Of a stretch of 57,835 nucleotides of DNA, positions 41,864 to 50,383 are shown piece after piece. This DNA is from Lampropedia puyangensis (GTDB lineage Bacteria; Pseudomonadota; Gammaproteobacteria; Burkholderiales; Burkholderiaceae_C): the NCBI RefSeq assembly GCF_004833285.1, contig NZ_STFG01000009.1, forward strand, positions 73,121 to 130,955, written 5' to 3'. Position 1 is the stretch's first letter. Every line of letters starts with the position of its first letter. The translations under genes were made by a program, and so were the position numbers. The notes below the pieces were generated by a model. It saw only the letters and a list, made by a program, of their open reading frames with translations, did no database searches and was not told the origin of the DNA.

Positions 41864-42649
41864 ATGAAAATCGAACCCCAGTTTCTGGCTGAGAAGAAAA
41901 AAACCGCACTATTGGTCGCAGAGGCAGCACGCGCGGTCACGCTGTCGTATTACGGCAGCCATTTGCCTGTGTGCACCAAGCAAGACAACAGCCCGGTTAC
42001 TGAGGCGGATCGCCAGACCGAGCAGCGCATGCGCGCCGTGATTGCCCAGCATTGGCCTTCGCATGGTATTTATGGTGAGGAGTATGGCGCGGCCAACTCC
42101 GAGGCCGAATCGGTATGGGTGATTGATCCCATTGATGGCACGAAAAGCTTCATCACGGGCAATCCGTTGTGGGGCACGCTGGTGGCTTACTGTCTGGCGC
42201 AAGAACCTGTTGTTGGTGTCATTGATTTGCCTGCACTTGGGCAATGCTGGGTGGCCAGTCAGAATGGAGGTACTTACTGCAATGGAGAGCGTCGTTCTGT
42301 GATGCCTTGCTTGCAACTCGAGTCTGCGCGGTTTCAAACCACTTCACCAGATGCGTTTACGGCGCAGGAATGGGATGTTGTTGATCGCATCAGTCAGCAG
42401 TGTGCAATGCGACGCTTTGGTGGCGATTGTTTTATTTTTACGCAACTGGCCGCAGGCCATGTGGATGTCGTGATGGAAAGCGGCCTGCAGCCCTATGACT
42501 ACATGGCCTTGGTGAATATTGTGCAAGAGGCTGGCGGCGTGATCTCTGATTGGCAAGGGCAGCCCTTGCACTTGCATTCTTCGGGGCAGGTGCTCGCCTC
42601 TGCGTCGGCGGCATTGCACGCGCAGGTGTTGGCCATGCTGGCGCAGTGA
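41864..42649 (+). CDS. Inositol-monophosphatase-family phosphatase
   Basis: A 261-residue Mg-dependent phosphatase of the IMPase superfamily. Metal-site motifs are IYGEEYG, WVIDPIDGTKSFITG (the DPIDGT core) and late QPYDYMALVNIVQEAGG. Candidates within the family are histidinol-phosphatase (HisN), 3'(2'),5'-bisphosphate nucleotidase and inositol or sugar phosphatase; the DPIDGTKSFITGNPLWGTLV region resembles HisN most. Divergent arrangement with a phosphonate-type ABC transporter under a DeoR-type regulator suggests handling of an imported phosphorylated compound, as an alternative to histidine synthesis. Confidence 0.8.
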   Translation: MKIEPQFLAEKKKTALLVAEAARAVTLSYYGSHLPVCTKQDNSPVTEADRQTEQRMRAVIAQHWPSHGIYGEEYGAANSEAESVWVIDPIDGTKSFITGNPLWGTLVAYCLAQEPVVGVIDLPALGQCWVASQNGGTYCNGERRSVMPCLQLESARFQTTSPDAFTAQEWDVVDRISQQCAMRRFGGDCFIFTQLAAGHVDVVMESGLQPYDYMALVNIVQEAGGVISDWQGQPLHLHSSGQVLASASAALHAQVLAMLAQ

Positions 42650-42761
42650 CCAGCGATGCGTGTGCAGGCCTGTGCATAGGCACACATTGTGCTGGCGCGA
42701 ATTAAGCCACTGGTATGCAGTTTGAATGCATGCTTGCCATTCAATGTTGAATACGCTGAAC

Positions 42762-43952
42762 CTACGACGGCTGTGTATGTTGTGTAAAGCCATGTTGTTT
42801 AGCGGCCCACACCACCAGCAGTGCGACGGCCAATAGTGCCGTGACTGCAGGGGGAAATCCTGCCGCGCCCACGCGTTCCAATAAGACGCCACCCACAAGA
42901 CCTCCTCCGGCTATCGCCAGATTCCATGCCGTCACCAGCATGGATTGGGCTACATCTGCTGCAGTAGGGGCCGTTTTGGCGAGAGCCGTTTGGAACAGCG
43001 TCGCAGCACCACCAAACGACAAGCCCCAGACTGATACCGCAATCAACGCGATGGTCGGGTGGTTTCCCCAAAGGCCCAGTGCCAACACCGATGTGCCAAA
43101 CAGTGCGGTGCTGGCTAGTACGAGCGCCCTCAGATGCTGGTCGATCAGCACGCCGATCACCACAATGCCGAGTAACGCTGAAATGCCGAAGGCCAATAGC
43201 ACCAGGTCAATCTGTGGTGCCATGCCAAGGGCGGCAAGCAGCGGTGCAATATAGGTGTAGAGGATGTTGTGCGCCAAGACATAGGCGAACAGCGCGAACA
43301 ACACCGGCTGCACCCCGGGTATGGCGAATACCTGCCTGAGCGGCAGGCGCTGGCTCGAGGCTTGCCCCGGGAAGTCGGGCACTTGAAGGCGGACCCAGAG
43401 CAGCAAGACCACAGCCAATGCACTCATGCTGCCAAAGCACACGCGCCACCCCAGCCAATGCCCCAAGAATGTTCCCGCAGGGATACCCAGCGAGAGCGCT
43501 AATGGCGTGCCCACCATGGCGATTGCAATGGCACGGCCTCTCTGGTGGTCTGCCACCATTCTGGCAGCGTACCCCGCCAGCAATGCCCACAGTAGTCCAG
43601 CTGATACACCAGCCAGAAAGCGTGCCACCATGGTCAGGGCGTAGTTGCCTGAAAGCGTTGTGATGGTGTTGGCGAGCACGAAGCCTGCAATGGTGGTCAG
43701 CAGCAGCGGGCGACGGCGCATGCCTTGTGTGGAGGTTGCGAGTGGAATCGCAGCGACCAGAGAGCCGATGGCATACATCGTGATCGTTTGTCCAATCCAG
43801 GATTCAGGTACTGCTAAATCGAAAGCCATCTGCGGCAGCAGCCCTGCCGGCAGGGCCTCGGTGAGGATTGTGATGAAGGCTGCGGCGGCCAACGCAAGCA
43901 AAGAGGCGAGGGGTAGCTTCTCTTGCTTCTCATGTATGGATGTATGCATCAT
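42762..43952 (-). CDS. MFS drug-efflux-like transporter (DHA1, AraJ/YdhP type)
   Basis: A 396-residue, twelve-helix MFS exporter. Visible blocks: LTEALPAGLLPQMAFDL, WIGQTITMYAIGSLVAAIPL, RRRPLLLTTIAGFVLANTI, and ARFLAGVSAGLLWALLAGYA (motif of the DHA1 family). It overlaps the end of the serine-hydrolase gene as ATGA, so the two are translationally coupled. A LysR gene is divergent from that hydrolase. The pair might detoxify or export a small ester or beta-lactam-like compound; substrate unknown. Confidence 0.88.
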   Translation of the reverse strand: MMHTSIHEKQEKLPLASLLALAAAAFITILTEALPAGLLPQMAFDLAVPESWIGQTITMYAIGSLVAAIPLATSTQGMRRRPLLLTTIAGFVLANTITTLSGNYALTMVARFLAGVSAGLLWALLAGYAARMVADHQRGRAIAIAMVGTPLALSLGIPAGTFLGHWLGWRVCFGSMSALAVVLLLWVRLQVPDFPGQASSQRLPLRQVFAIPGVQPVLFALFAYVLAHNILYTYIAPLLAALGMAPQIDLVLLAFGISALLGIVVIGVLIDQHLRALVLASTALFGTSVLALGLWGNHPTIALIAVSVWGLSFGGAATLFQTALAKTAPTAADVAQSMLVTAWNLAIAGGGLVGGVLLERVGAAGFPPAVTALLAVALLVVWAAKQHGFTQHTQPS

Positions 43953-45139
43953 GAGAGCTCCTGGACACCATAAATGGCATCGCGCAGTTCAGTCACGAAG
44001 GGGCCGGACATGCCTTCGTACAACGTATTGGTGAACGCGACCACGCTCAATGCTTGTGTGCGATCTACGAACCATGAGTGGCCATAAGCGCCTCCCCATC
44101 GCCAAGTTCCTGGTGATTCGGGTGATGCGGCCAGTATGGGGTCACGAAGCACAGAGAAACCCAAGCCGAACCCAAAGCCTGGTGCGCAGGGCAACTGCGC
44201 TCCTTGGGTTTGGTCGCGTGCCATTTCTTCCAGTAATGCGCTTGGCAGCCATGGCGTTGCGCCGCGTCGCAGCGTTTCAAGAAAGTGCATGAAATCCAAG
44301 GCAGTACCGGCCATGCTTGCGCCTGCAGAATGAAAGGCATGGCGATTCAAGATGCGCGCAGGGCTGTAGGTGATGCCAACCGCACCTTCAAACGGGGACA
44401 CCATTTCTCCTTCAGATAAACGGTGCGGCTGCGGCTTATCACTGACGTAGGGAACAGCCATACGCTGAGGATCGACGGCAATAAAGTCGGTATCGGCCAT
44501 CTCCAATGGGCCTGTTACCAACGTGCGTACCGCTTCACCCAAGGAGGTGCCGCAAACATGGGCAACCAATGCACCCACGACATCGGTTGCCAAAGAGTAG
44601 GCCCATGCGCTACCGGGGGTGTACAACAAGGGAACGCGAGCGATGCGTTGCAGGTTTTCTTCCAGAGAATGCTCGGAAGCATCCATGCCATCAGAGACCC
44701 CTGCCTGTGCGTAGGCGCCATGGGCATCGGCTTCAAAAAAGCGATACCCCAAACCTGCGGTATGGCTGAGTAAATGCCGAAGTGTGATGCATGCAGGTGT
44801 TCCATCTGGCAGTTTGGTTTCGAATTCGGGCAGATGGTAGCGAACATCATCGTCTAGCCCTACTCGACCTTGGGCGACCAGAATCAGCGCGGCAAGCGAG
44901 GTGATGGGTTTGCTCACTGATGCAAGCCGGAAAATGGTATCAAGGGCCATGGGGCGGGCATTTTCGCGATCTGCCCATCCTGCTGCTTGTTGGTGAATCC
45001 ATTCTCCGTTGCGCATGACCAGCACGACGGCACCAACCAGTCTTTGCGCATTCAGCGCGCGTTGGATCACTGCGTGAATGCGGTGATTGACATGTGGGGA
45101 GAAAGCGTTTGGGGGCAAGTGGGGAAAACTGGTCGACAC
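43949..45139 (-). CDS. EstB-like serine hydrolase (class C beta-lactamase fold)
   Basis: A 396-residue hydrolase of the beta-lactamase class C / EstB group. From GTG 45139 (AAGGAC just upstream) the SxxK motif is Ser74-Val-Ser-Lys77 in RLASVSKPITSLA, followed by a Tyr motif (AWAYSLATD) and the late WGGAYGHSWFVD block. It has no signal peptide, which fits cytoplasmic EstB-type esterases more than periplasmic AmpC. The frame is open to 45301 but the upstream Phe/Leu/Ser-rich part lacks similarity. It is first in an operon with an MFS exporter, divergent from a LysR gene. Confidence 0.88.
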   Translation of the reverse strand: MSTSFPHLPPNAFSPHVNHRIHAVIQRALNAQRLVGAVVLVMRNGEWIHQQAAGWADRENARPMALDTIFRLASVSKPITSLAALILVAQGRVGLDDDVRYHLPEFETKLPDGTPACITLRHLLSHTAGLGYRFFEADAHGAYAQAGVSDGMDASEHSLEENLQRIARVPLLYTPGSAWAYSLATDVVGALVAHVCGTSLGEAVRTLVTGPLEMADTDFIAVDPQRMAVPYVSDKPQPHRLSEGEMVSPFEGAVGITYSPARILNRHAFHSAGASMAGTALDFMHFLETLRRGATPWLPSALLEEMARDQTQGAQLPCAPGFGFGLGFSVLRDPILAASPESPGTWRWGGAYGHSWFVDRTQALSVVAFTNTLYEGMSGPFVTELRDAIYGVQELS

Positions 45140-45234
45140 GACAAAGTCCTTGGTTGAAAAGGTGAAGGAAAAGCGAAGCCGTGACGATAGGAAAATCTGG
45201 ATTAAAGAAAAAGTAGTCTGCAATTCCTTGTTGT

Positions 45235-45252
45235 GCGGAATAATGTTTCCGC
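45235..45252. promoter_or_regulatory. LysR-type operator candidate
   Basis: GCGGAA (45235-45240) and TTCCGC (45247-45252) form a perfect inverted repeat with a 6-bp spacer, 13 bp before the LysR start and between divergent genes. Probably bound by that LysR protein. Confidence 0.5.
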
Positions 45253-45265
45253 AATAGGAGAGGGT

Positions 45266-46162
45266 ATGGAAAGCTTGAATGGCTTCGCTGTGTTTGTGCA
45301 AGTGGCCGAAACCCGCAGCTTTGTGGCGGCGGGGCGGTTGCTGGGGGTGTCGGCTTCTGCTGTCGGGAAAAGTGTGGCGCGATTAGAGGAGCGGTTGGGG
45401 GTGCGTTTGTTTCACCGCAGCACGCGTAGCATGACGCTCACGGCTGAAGGCGCCATGCTTTTAGAACGCAGTCGACGCATCTTGGCTGAGATTGAGGCTG
45501 CAGAGCAGGAGCTGTCACAAGCCAGTGGCGCACCGCGAGGACGTTTGCGCATCAGCTTGCCGCAGGTCAGTGCTTTGGTGTTGCCTGTGCTGGGTGAATT
45601 CATGCAGGCTTATCCTGACATTGAACTTGATTTGGATTTCACCGACCAAATGGTGGATGTGATTGAAGAGGGGTTTGATGCTGTGGTGCGGACGGGAGAG
45701 CCTTCAGACTCGAGACTGACGGCGCGCCGGTTGGGGCGTTTTCGCTCGCTGTTGGTAGCCTCTCCAGACTACCTTGCACGGTATGGCACCCCGCAGGTGC
45801 CCGCTGATTTATTGCAACACCGCTGCCTGCACTACCGCTTTGGACATAGCGGAAAGCTTGAGGTATGGGCACTGCGGCAGGAGCCTGGAGCACCTGCGCT
45901 GCATTTGCCAACGGCTATGGTGTGCAACAACATTGAAACGCGCGTGTGCTTTGCTCTGCAAGGACTGGGCATTGCTTACTTGCCGGATTTTTCTATCCGC
46001 GAGTTTTTGGCTGATGGGCGCTTGCACTCCGTTTTGGAAAACGATGTGCAGCGCACGGGTGTGTTCCATGTGCTCTGGCCTGCAAGCAGGCATCCGTCGC
46101 CCAAAGTGCGGGTGTTGGTGGACTTTTTGTGTGAACGGGTATTTCCTGAGCCATCCAATTAG
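45266..46162 (+). CDS. LysR-type transcriptional regulator
   Basis: A 298-residue LysR protein of the DhcR/AaeR-like branch, with MESLNGFAVFVQVAETRSF, LLGVSASAVGKSVARLEERL and RLFHRSTRSMTLTAEG. The effector region has RLRISLPQVSALVLPVLGEF, DIELDLDFTDQMVDVIEEGFD and LGIAYLPDFSIREFL. ATG 45266 has AGGAG about 6 nt upstream. It is divergent from the EstB-like hydrolase and MFS exporter and probably controls them. Confidence 0.9.
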   Translation: MESLNGFAVFVQVAETRSFVAAGRLLGVSASAVGKSVARLEERLGVRLFHRSTRSMTLTAEGAMLLERSRRILAEIEAAEQELSQASGAPRGRLRISLPQVSALVLPVLGEFMQAYPDIELDLDFTDQMVDVIEEGFDAVVRTGEPSDSRLTARRLGRFRSLLVASPDYLARYGTPQVPADLLQHRCLHYRFGHSGKLEVWALRQEPGAPALHLPTAMVCNNIETRVCFALQGLGIAYLPDFSIREFLADGRLHSVLENDVQRTGVFHVLWPASRHPSPKVRVLVDFLCERVFPEPSN

Positions 46163-46270
46163 GCTGCTCACCACACACAAAGCGCGTTCGTTGCAATCGA
46201 ATTAAAAAAGGCGGTGCAGTGCGATAGCGCGGGTGACTCAGTGCTGCACATGCAACTACAGAGCCGCAAC

Positions 46271-46287
46271 AGCGCCAAGATGGCGCT
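46271..46287. repeat. Hairpin downstream of LysR gene
   Basis: AGCGCCA and TGGCGCT pair around AGA. Only three T residues follow, so termination is doubtful. The 235-bp spacer at 46163-46397 between the two convergent genes has nothing else I can support. Confidence 0.35.
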
Positions 46288-46397
46288 TTGAGGTTCCTGT
46301 CGTTAGGCTTGCCTGCAGACCCTAAACACGTGCCAACTTGCTATCGTTGGGCATGTGTGCGGGCCTGCTGTCGTTTTTTTGTGCAGTGGCGCAGGCG

Positions 46398-49300
46398 TCA
46401 AGCGTTTGCGCTTTGACGGCGATGGTGCCGCGCACCCAGTAACAAGAGCAGCGCGGCTAGGCCCGCCATACTCCACACCGGGTTGGCAGGTACTGGTGTG
46501 GCTTGTGCTGGCGCAATGGCTGCTACAGGTGTCAAGACCACAAGGGGGTCGTGGATTGAGCCGTTGATCTGGCCGTCCTCATCCAATTCACCACCATCGG
46601 TCACGGTATAGTCAATGCGGTTGCCCGTTATGTTCAAGCCCGCTATGTCGTGCATTTCGCCTGTAGTGGTATTGAATTTTTTTACCATTGCGCCTTCTGG
46701 CAATGCTGCGTCAAAGGTCAATGCCACATTGGCGTTGAATCCGAGTTGGTTGCAGTCCTCCAGTTCGAAAGAGATAGCGCCATAAGGCGCTTGCCAACCT
46801 GCAGGAATATCCAGGTGGATTGCCGCTGCGGTTGTTGTACGTGCCTGTGCAGCTTGGCAACTTGCTGTGCTGCTAATCTCCAGCGAAGAGTTGGCAAGGC
46901 CACTTCCACTCAAGAGTTGTGACAGGACAGGAGCTGCGGGCGTTGGCAATGTCTCGCCCAATTGGAAGCTACCTGTATCGCTCCAGTCTGACCAGTTCAA
47001 ATGCGCATCGCGCACCCGCACGCGCCAGAACCATTGTTGCTGGTTGGCGAATGCCAGCACAGGAATGGGCTGATTCCCGAATGGATTGAATGCGGATACC
47101 TTTTCGCCATTGGCGTTGGTCAATTGCGCAAAGCATTGACGGCCGCCCTGGCGGCCTTGGCCTGCTGTGTCTCCATTGCTATCCCAGCGGCGTGCGCAAT
47201 CCCAGCGTTCGGCCAAGTCATTGGCGCCCGGCACGATCTGTTTGTACAACTGGCCGATTGGTGTGCTGGCACTTTGGTTGGGGTAAAGGCGCGCAGGCTT
47301 GTTCAGCATCTCACCTAACGCCAATTGGCTGATATCGGAACCTGCCTGGGTATTGGTTCTCGTCTTGCCAATGTAGGTCCAGCTTTCGCGGCGTGTCTTG
47401 TCTCCCCACACATCAAACACAGTGGCGCTTGCATTGCTGAAAGAGGGGTGCTGGGATACTTGCCACTGCGCTTCATAAACGTCAGCTTGGTTGGGCAGGC
47501 TGTATGCCAGTGTCACGGTGTCGGGCTCAACTTGGCCTAAGAAGCGCTGGGGCAATACAGGCTTGGCATTGAATGTATTGTTTGTGATTTCAATGGCATC
47601 GTCTGGCACCGATGAGATGGTGTTGTTCCTCAGGTTGTGGCGTTCCCATTGCAGCGCTTTGGTTTTGCCAAAATCTACCCGCAGGCGGCCATAGCCAAAC
47701 GCATTGTCTGTATTGACAAAGACATCCAGATCGGTGTCCTCCGGCATTTGGGCGGGCTCCAAATCACCGCTTGCAGAAGCAACAGTGAGCCACAGGTGGC
47801 GCGCGTTCATAGAGTTGCCGCGTTCGTAGGTGTGAACATGGCCATTCAGGTTGGCAGTAATGGCACCAGTTTGCTCACCATAGCTTTCCAACTGGGCAAT
47901 GAAATCACAAGCTGCTACCACTTCACCACCGCGCCATTTGGTGGATAGGCAAGGGTGGTGGTTGAGCAAAAAGACGTGTGATTTTTGCTTTGCTTTGGTG
48001 TCGGCCATCAGGTTGGTGAACCAATTGAGGTGTTCACGCATGTAGTCTTCACGAAACAGGGTGCGACCAAAGTCATAGGTTGCAGTGTTCCAGCCACTCG
48101 TGTTGTGCATGGCTGAAGCAGGGTTGAAGTCACTGCTGATGATGCGCAATCCCAAATAATCGGTATGGAACCAGTGCTGTGGGTATTTTTCTGATTCGCT
48201 TGGCGCCGCTTGATAAAAATACTTGCGGTAAGTTTTCATCCAAGCGTTCGTATCGCTTTGCACTCGGTCCTCTCCGTAGTACTCATGGTTGCCGGGCGCT
48301 GGAATAATTGGCACATAGGCTGATATGGCTTGCATCGGGGCGAAAAAATGGTTAGCCCATTGTGCGCGCGCGCTGCCTGTAGATACCAGATCGCCAGGCA
48401 CCAGCATTGCTGCGATGTTTTGTGCACAACCGAGGCTGCTACCCCCACAGTCAAGGGCTAATACACCTTGCTCAATGATGTTTTTAAAGCGCTCTTGCAG
48501 GCCATCTTGTGTATCCGATACGGTGATGAAATGTGCTTTGTCTACACCGTCTCCTTCTTTGGGCCATGTTTTGAATGCATAAGGCCCTGCAAGCTTGGGT
48601 GCAAGGCTGTTGCCTGTGATCACCGCATATTCGTACAGGGTGTTGGAATCAAGTCCCTCAATGGCAGCAAAGAATATTTTTTCATCAGCCAAATTGCCTT
48701 CTGCATTTTTTGCGGCAACGATGGTGTATGCCTCGGAACTGCCGTGTTTACGTACCCATACCGTAGGCTCGGCTTCTGTGGTTTCAAACATCACCACCAT
48801 GCGATCAGGCCCAGGGCCTTGCAGCGTGGGACTAACCGTCATGGTCGGCTTTTTGTTGCTTTGCGGCAGTGCGCTGCTGTCAAATGGAGGGGCTACTTCC
48901 ACCTCCTTTTTTTCGATACGCAGGTTGTCTATGGCCCAGTACCAGTTGTTGGCGGTGTTATCAAAAAGCCATTGCACGTTCACAGTCGTTGCGCCATTTG
49001 GCACGGTCACAGTTTGACTGAGCGTGCGGTTGGGCTGGTGGTTTTGCCCGTCTAGTGTGTCAATATCGTATTGCACCAGCGTGTGTGTACTACCGTTGCT
49101 GAAAACAGCCACTGCTGAGGCATTCTGCGGTTTTTGGCCCTGAAGATAGTGCGAGTCAAACGCAATGGAATAGCTTTGGCCTGCTTCCACTGGAAACGCT
49201 GCTGAACTGAGTTTGGTTGTGAACCTTCTGCCATTGAGGGGGCGAAGCCCGTCTGATTCGGCCACCGCAATGCCGTTTGAGGCTAGGTTGAATCCTGCGC

Positions 49301-49583
49301 GTTGATTTGAGCTGTTGGGGGTCAGTAAGCGATTCCAGGTCGCTTTTTGAACAAACTTCCATCCAAGCCACTCTGGTTTGCCTTGGCTTAGCGCTACAGG
49401 ACTGCTGAGATCGTCGGTGTAGTACGTGCTGATGGTCCAGCCCTCAGGTGGCGTGTCAGTGACTTGATCGGTGGGCGAGGCGGTATCAAAAGATTCGCTG
49501 ACCACCGCGTTTTGAGCGAATAGCGCTGCTGAAAAAGGCAGCGTGACAACCAGACACGCCGCCTTGATTGCATACCGGGACAT
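46398..49583 (-). CDS. Large secreted metallophosphoesterase with IPTL-CTERM tail
   Basis: A 1061-residue exported protein. A signal peptide (AACLVVTLPFSAALFAQ) precedes an N-terminal beta-sandwich (SESFDTASP, WYWAIDNLRIE), a fibronectin-like region, then a calcineurin-type phosphoesterase core with SDTQDG, VPGDLVSTG, PGNHEYYG, LLNHHPCLS and LNGHVHTYERG, like purple acid phosphatases. The C-terminal part has WFWRVRVRDAHLNWSDWSD, a choice-of-anchor-U-type segment ending YTVTDGGELDEDGQING, and the sorting tail VPANPVWSMAGLAALLLLLG-ARHHRR. ATG 49583 is chosen for GGAG 9 nt upstream. Likely an outer-surface phosphatase; substrate unknown. No other transcriptional partner is visible. Confidence 0.85.
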   Translation of the reverse strand: MSRYAIKAACLVVTLPFSAALFAQNAVVSESFDTASPTDQVTDTPPEGWTISTYYTDDLSSPVALSQGKPEWLGWKFVQKATWNRLLTPNSSNQRAGFNLASNGIAVAESDGLRPLNGRRFTTKLSSAAFPVEAGQSYSIAFDSHYLQGQKPQNASAVAVFSNGSTHTLVQYDIDTLDGQNHQPNRTLSQTVTVPNGATTVNVQWLFDNTANNWYWAIDNLRIEKKEVEVAPPFDSSALPQSNKKPTMTVSPTLQGPGPDRMVVMFETTEAEPTVWVRKHGSSEAYTIVAAKNAEGNLADEKIFFAAIEGLDSNTLYEYAVITGNSLAPKLAGPYAFKTWPKEGDGVDKAHFITVSDTQDGLQERFKNIIEQGVLALDCGGSSLGCAQNIAAMLVPGDLVSTGSARAQWANHFFAPMQAISAYVPIIPAPGNHEYYGEDRVQSDTNAWMKTYRKYFYQAAPSESEKYPQHWFHTDYLGLRIISSDFNPASAMHNTSGWNTATYDFGRTLFREDYMREHLNWFTNLMADTKAKQKSHVFLLNHHPCLSTKWRGGEVVAACDFIAQLESYGEQTGAITANLNGHVHTYERGNSMNARHLWLTVASASGDLEPAQMPEDTDLDVFVNTDNAFGYGRLRVDFGKTKALQWERHNLRNNTISSVPDDAIEITNNTFNAKPVLPQRFLGQVEPDTVTLAYSLPNQADVYEAQWQVSQHPSFSNASATVFDVWGDKTRRESWTYIGKTRTNTQAGSDISQLALGEMLNKPARLYPNQSASTPIGQLYKQIVPGANDLAERWDCARRWDSNGDTAGQGRQGGRQCFAQLTNANGEKVSAFNPFGNQPIPVLAFANQQQWFWRVRVRDAHLNWSDWSDTGSFQLGETLPTPAAPVLSQLLSGSGLANSSLEISSTASCQAAQARTTTAAAIHLDIPAGWQAPYGAISFELEDCNQLGFNANVALTFDAALPEGAMVKKFNTTTGEMHDIAGLNITGNRIDYTVTDGGELDEDGQINGSIHDPLVVLTPVAAIAPAQATPVPANPVWSMAGLAALLLLLGARHHRRQSANA

Positions 49584-49745
49584 AGAACACTCCATGGTTG
49601 ATGAATGAAGTGCATAAATTAGCCAGTGTGCATGAAACTACGATGACATAAAAGTGCAAATATACAAAATAAAGCAAATTCGGGGGTGTCATGGCTGTTG
49701 CCTCTGCCGCACTTCGACAGCAAGGGTGTCCGCGACTGTCAGCAA

Positions 49746-50231
49746 TTACATGTTTACAAAAAGCTTGCCGGAGCTTTTGATTTCGTCCATCACCGCGTAG
49801 GTGCGTGTTTCACGAACACCCGGCAGACTCCATAGCACACGGCTGGCGAAGTCGCGGTAAGCGTCCATGTCTGCCACGCGGGTTTTGATGAGGTAATCAA
49901 AACCGCCAGCGACCATGTGGCATTCCAGAACCTGTGGGTGGGCTTGAATGGCCGCATTGAATTCGTCGAAAACATGAGGGGTGGTGCGATCAAGCAAGAC
50001 CTCAACAAACACCAACATGCCAATACCAAGCAGGCGTGGATTCAAGCGGGCTTCGTAACCTAGTATGTATTGCTCACGCGTGAGCCGTTGTACGCGTGCC
50101 AAGGCAGCTGTGGGCGATAGCGCGACCTGTTCGGCCAGTTTGAGGTTGGAGATGCGACCATCGTCTTGCAAGGCGCGAAGAATGCGACGGTCTGTACGGT
50201 CAAGAGGGTGAGGCTGTGTCTCTGTGCTCAT
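49746..50231 (-). CDS. putR: Lrp/AsnC-type regulator, PutR-like
   Basis: A 161-residue Lrp/AsnC protein. The N-terminal helix-turn-helix is at DRTDRRILRALQDDGRISNL followed by KLAEQVALSPTAALARVQRL, and the C-terminal RAM domain has GIGMLVFVEVLL, VLECHMVAGGFDYLIKTRVAD and LPGVRETRTYAVM. It is divergent from putA, which lacks a DNA-binding domain, so it most likely senses proline and activates putA, as PutR does in other proteobacteria; the name is by context. The 152-bp spacer is very A+T-rich, as Lrp sites usually are. Confidence 0.85.
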   Translation of the reverse strand: MSTETQPHPLDRTDRRILRALQDDGRISNLKLAEQVALSPTAALARVQRLTREQYILGYEARLNPRLLGIGMLVFVEVLLDRTTPHVFDEFNAAIQAHPQVLECHMVAGGFDYLIKTRVADMDAYRDFASRVLWSLPGVRETRTYAVMDEIKSSGKLFVNM

Positions 50232-50383
50232 GGTGTGGCATGGGGTTGTGGTTGCTTTGAATTTAAATGAATATTTTTGAGTTTATTAGTGATAAATTTT
50301 TATAAAAGAGAATTAAACGAAATAAAAAACTACACAAAACCCGGATTATTGCGCACATTCACCAACTTCTGTTTTGACTTTTT

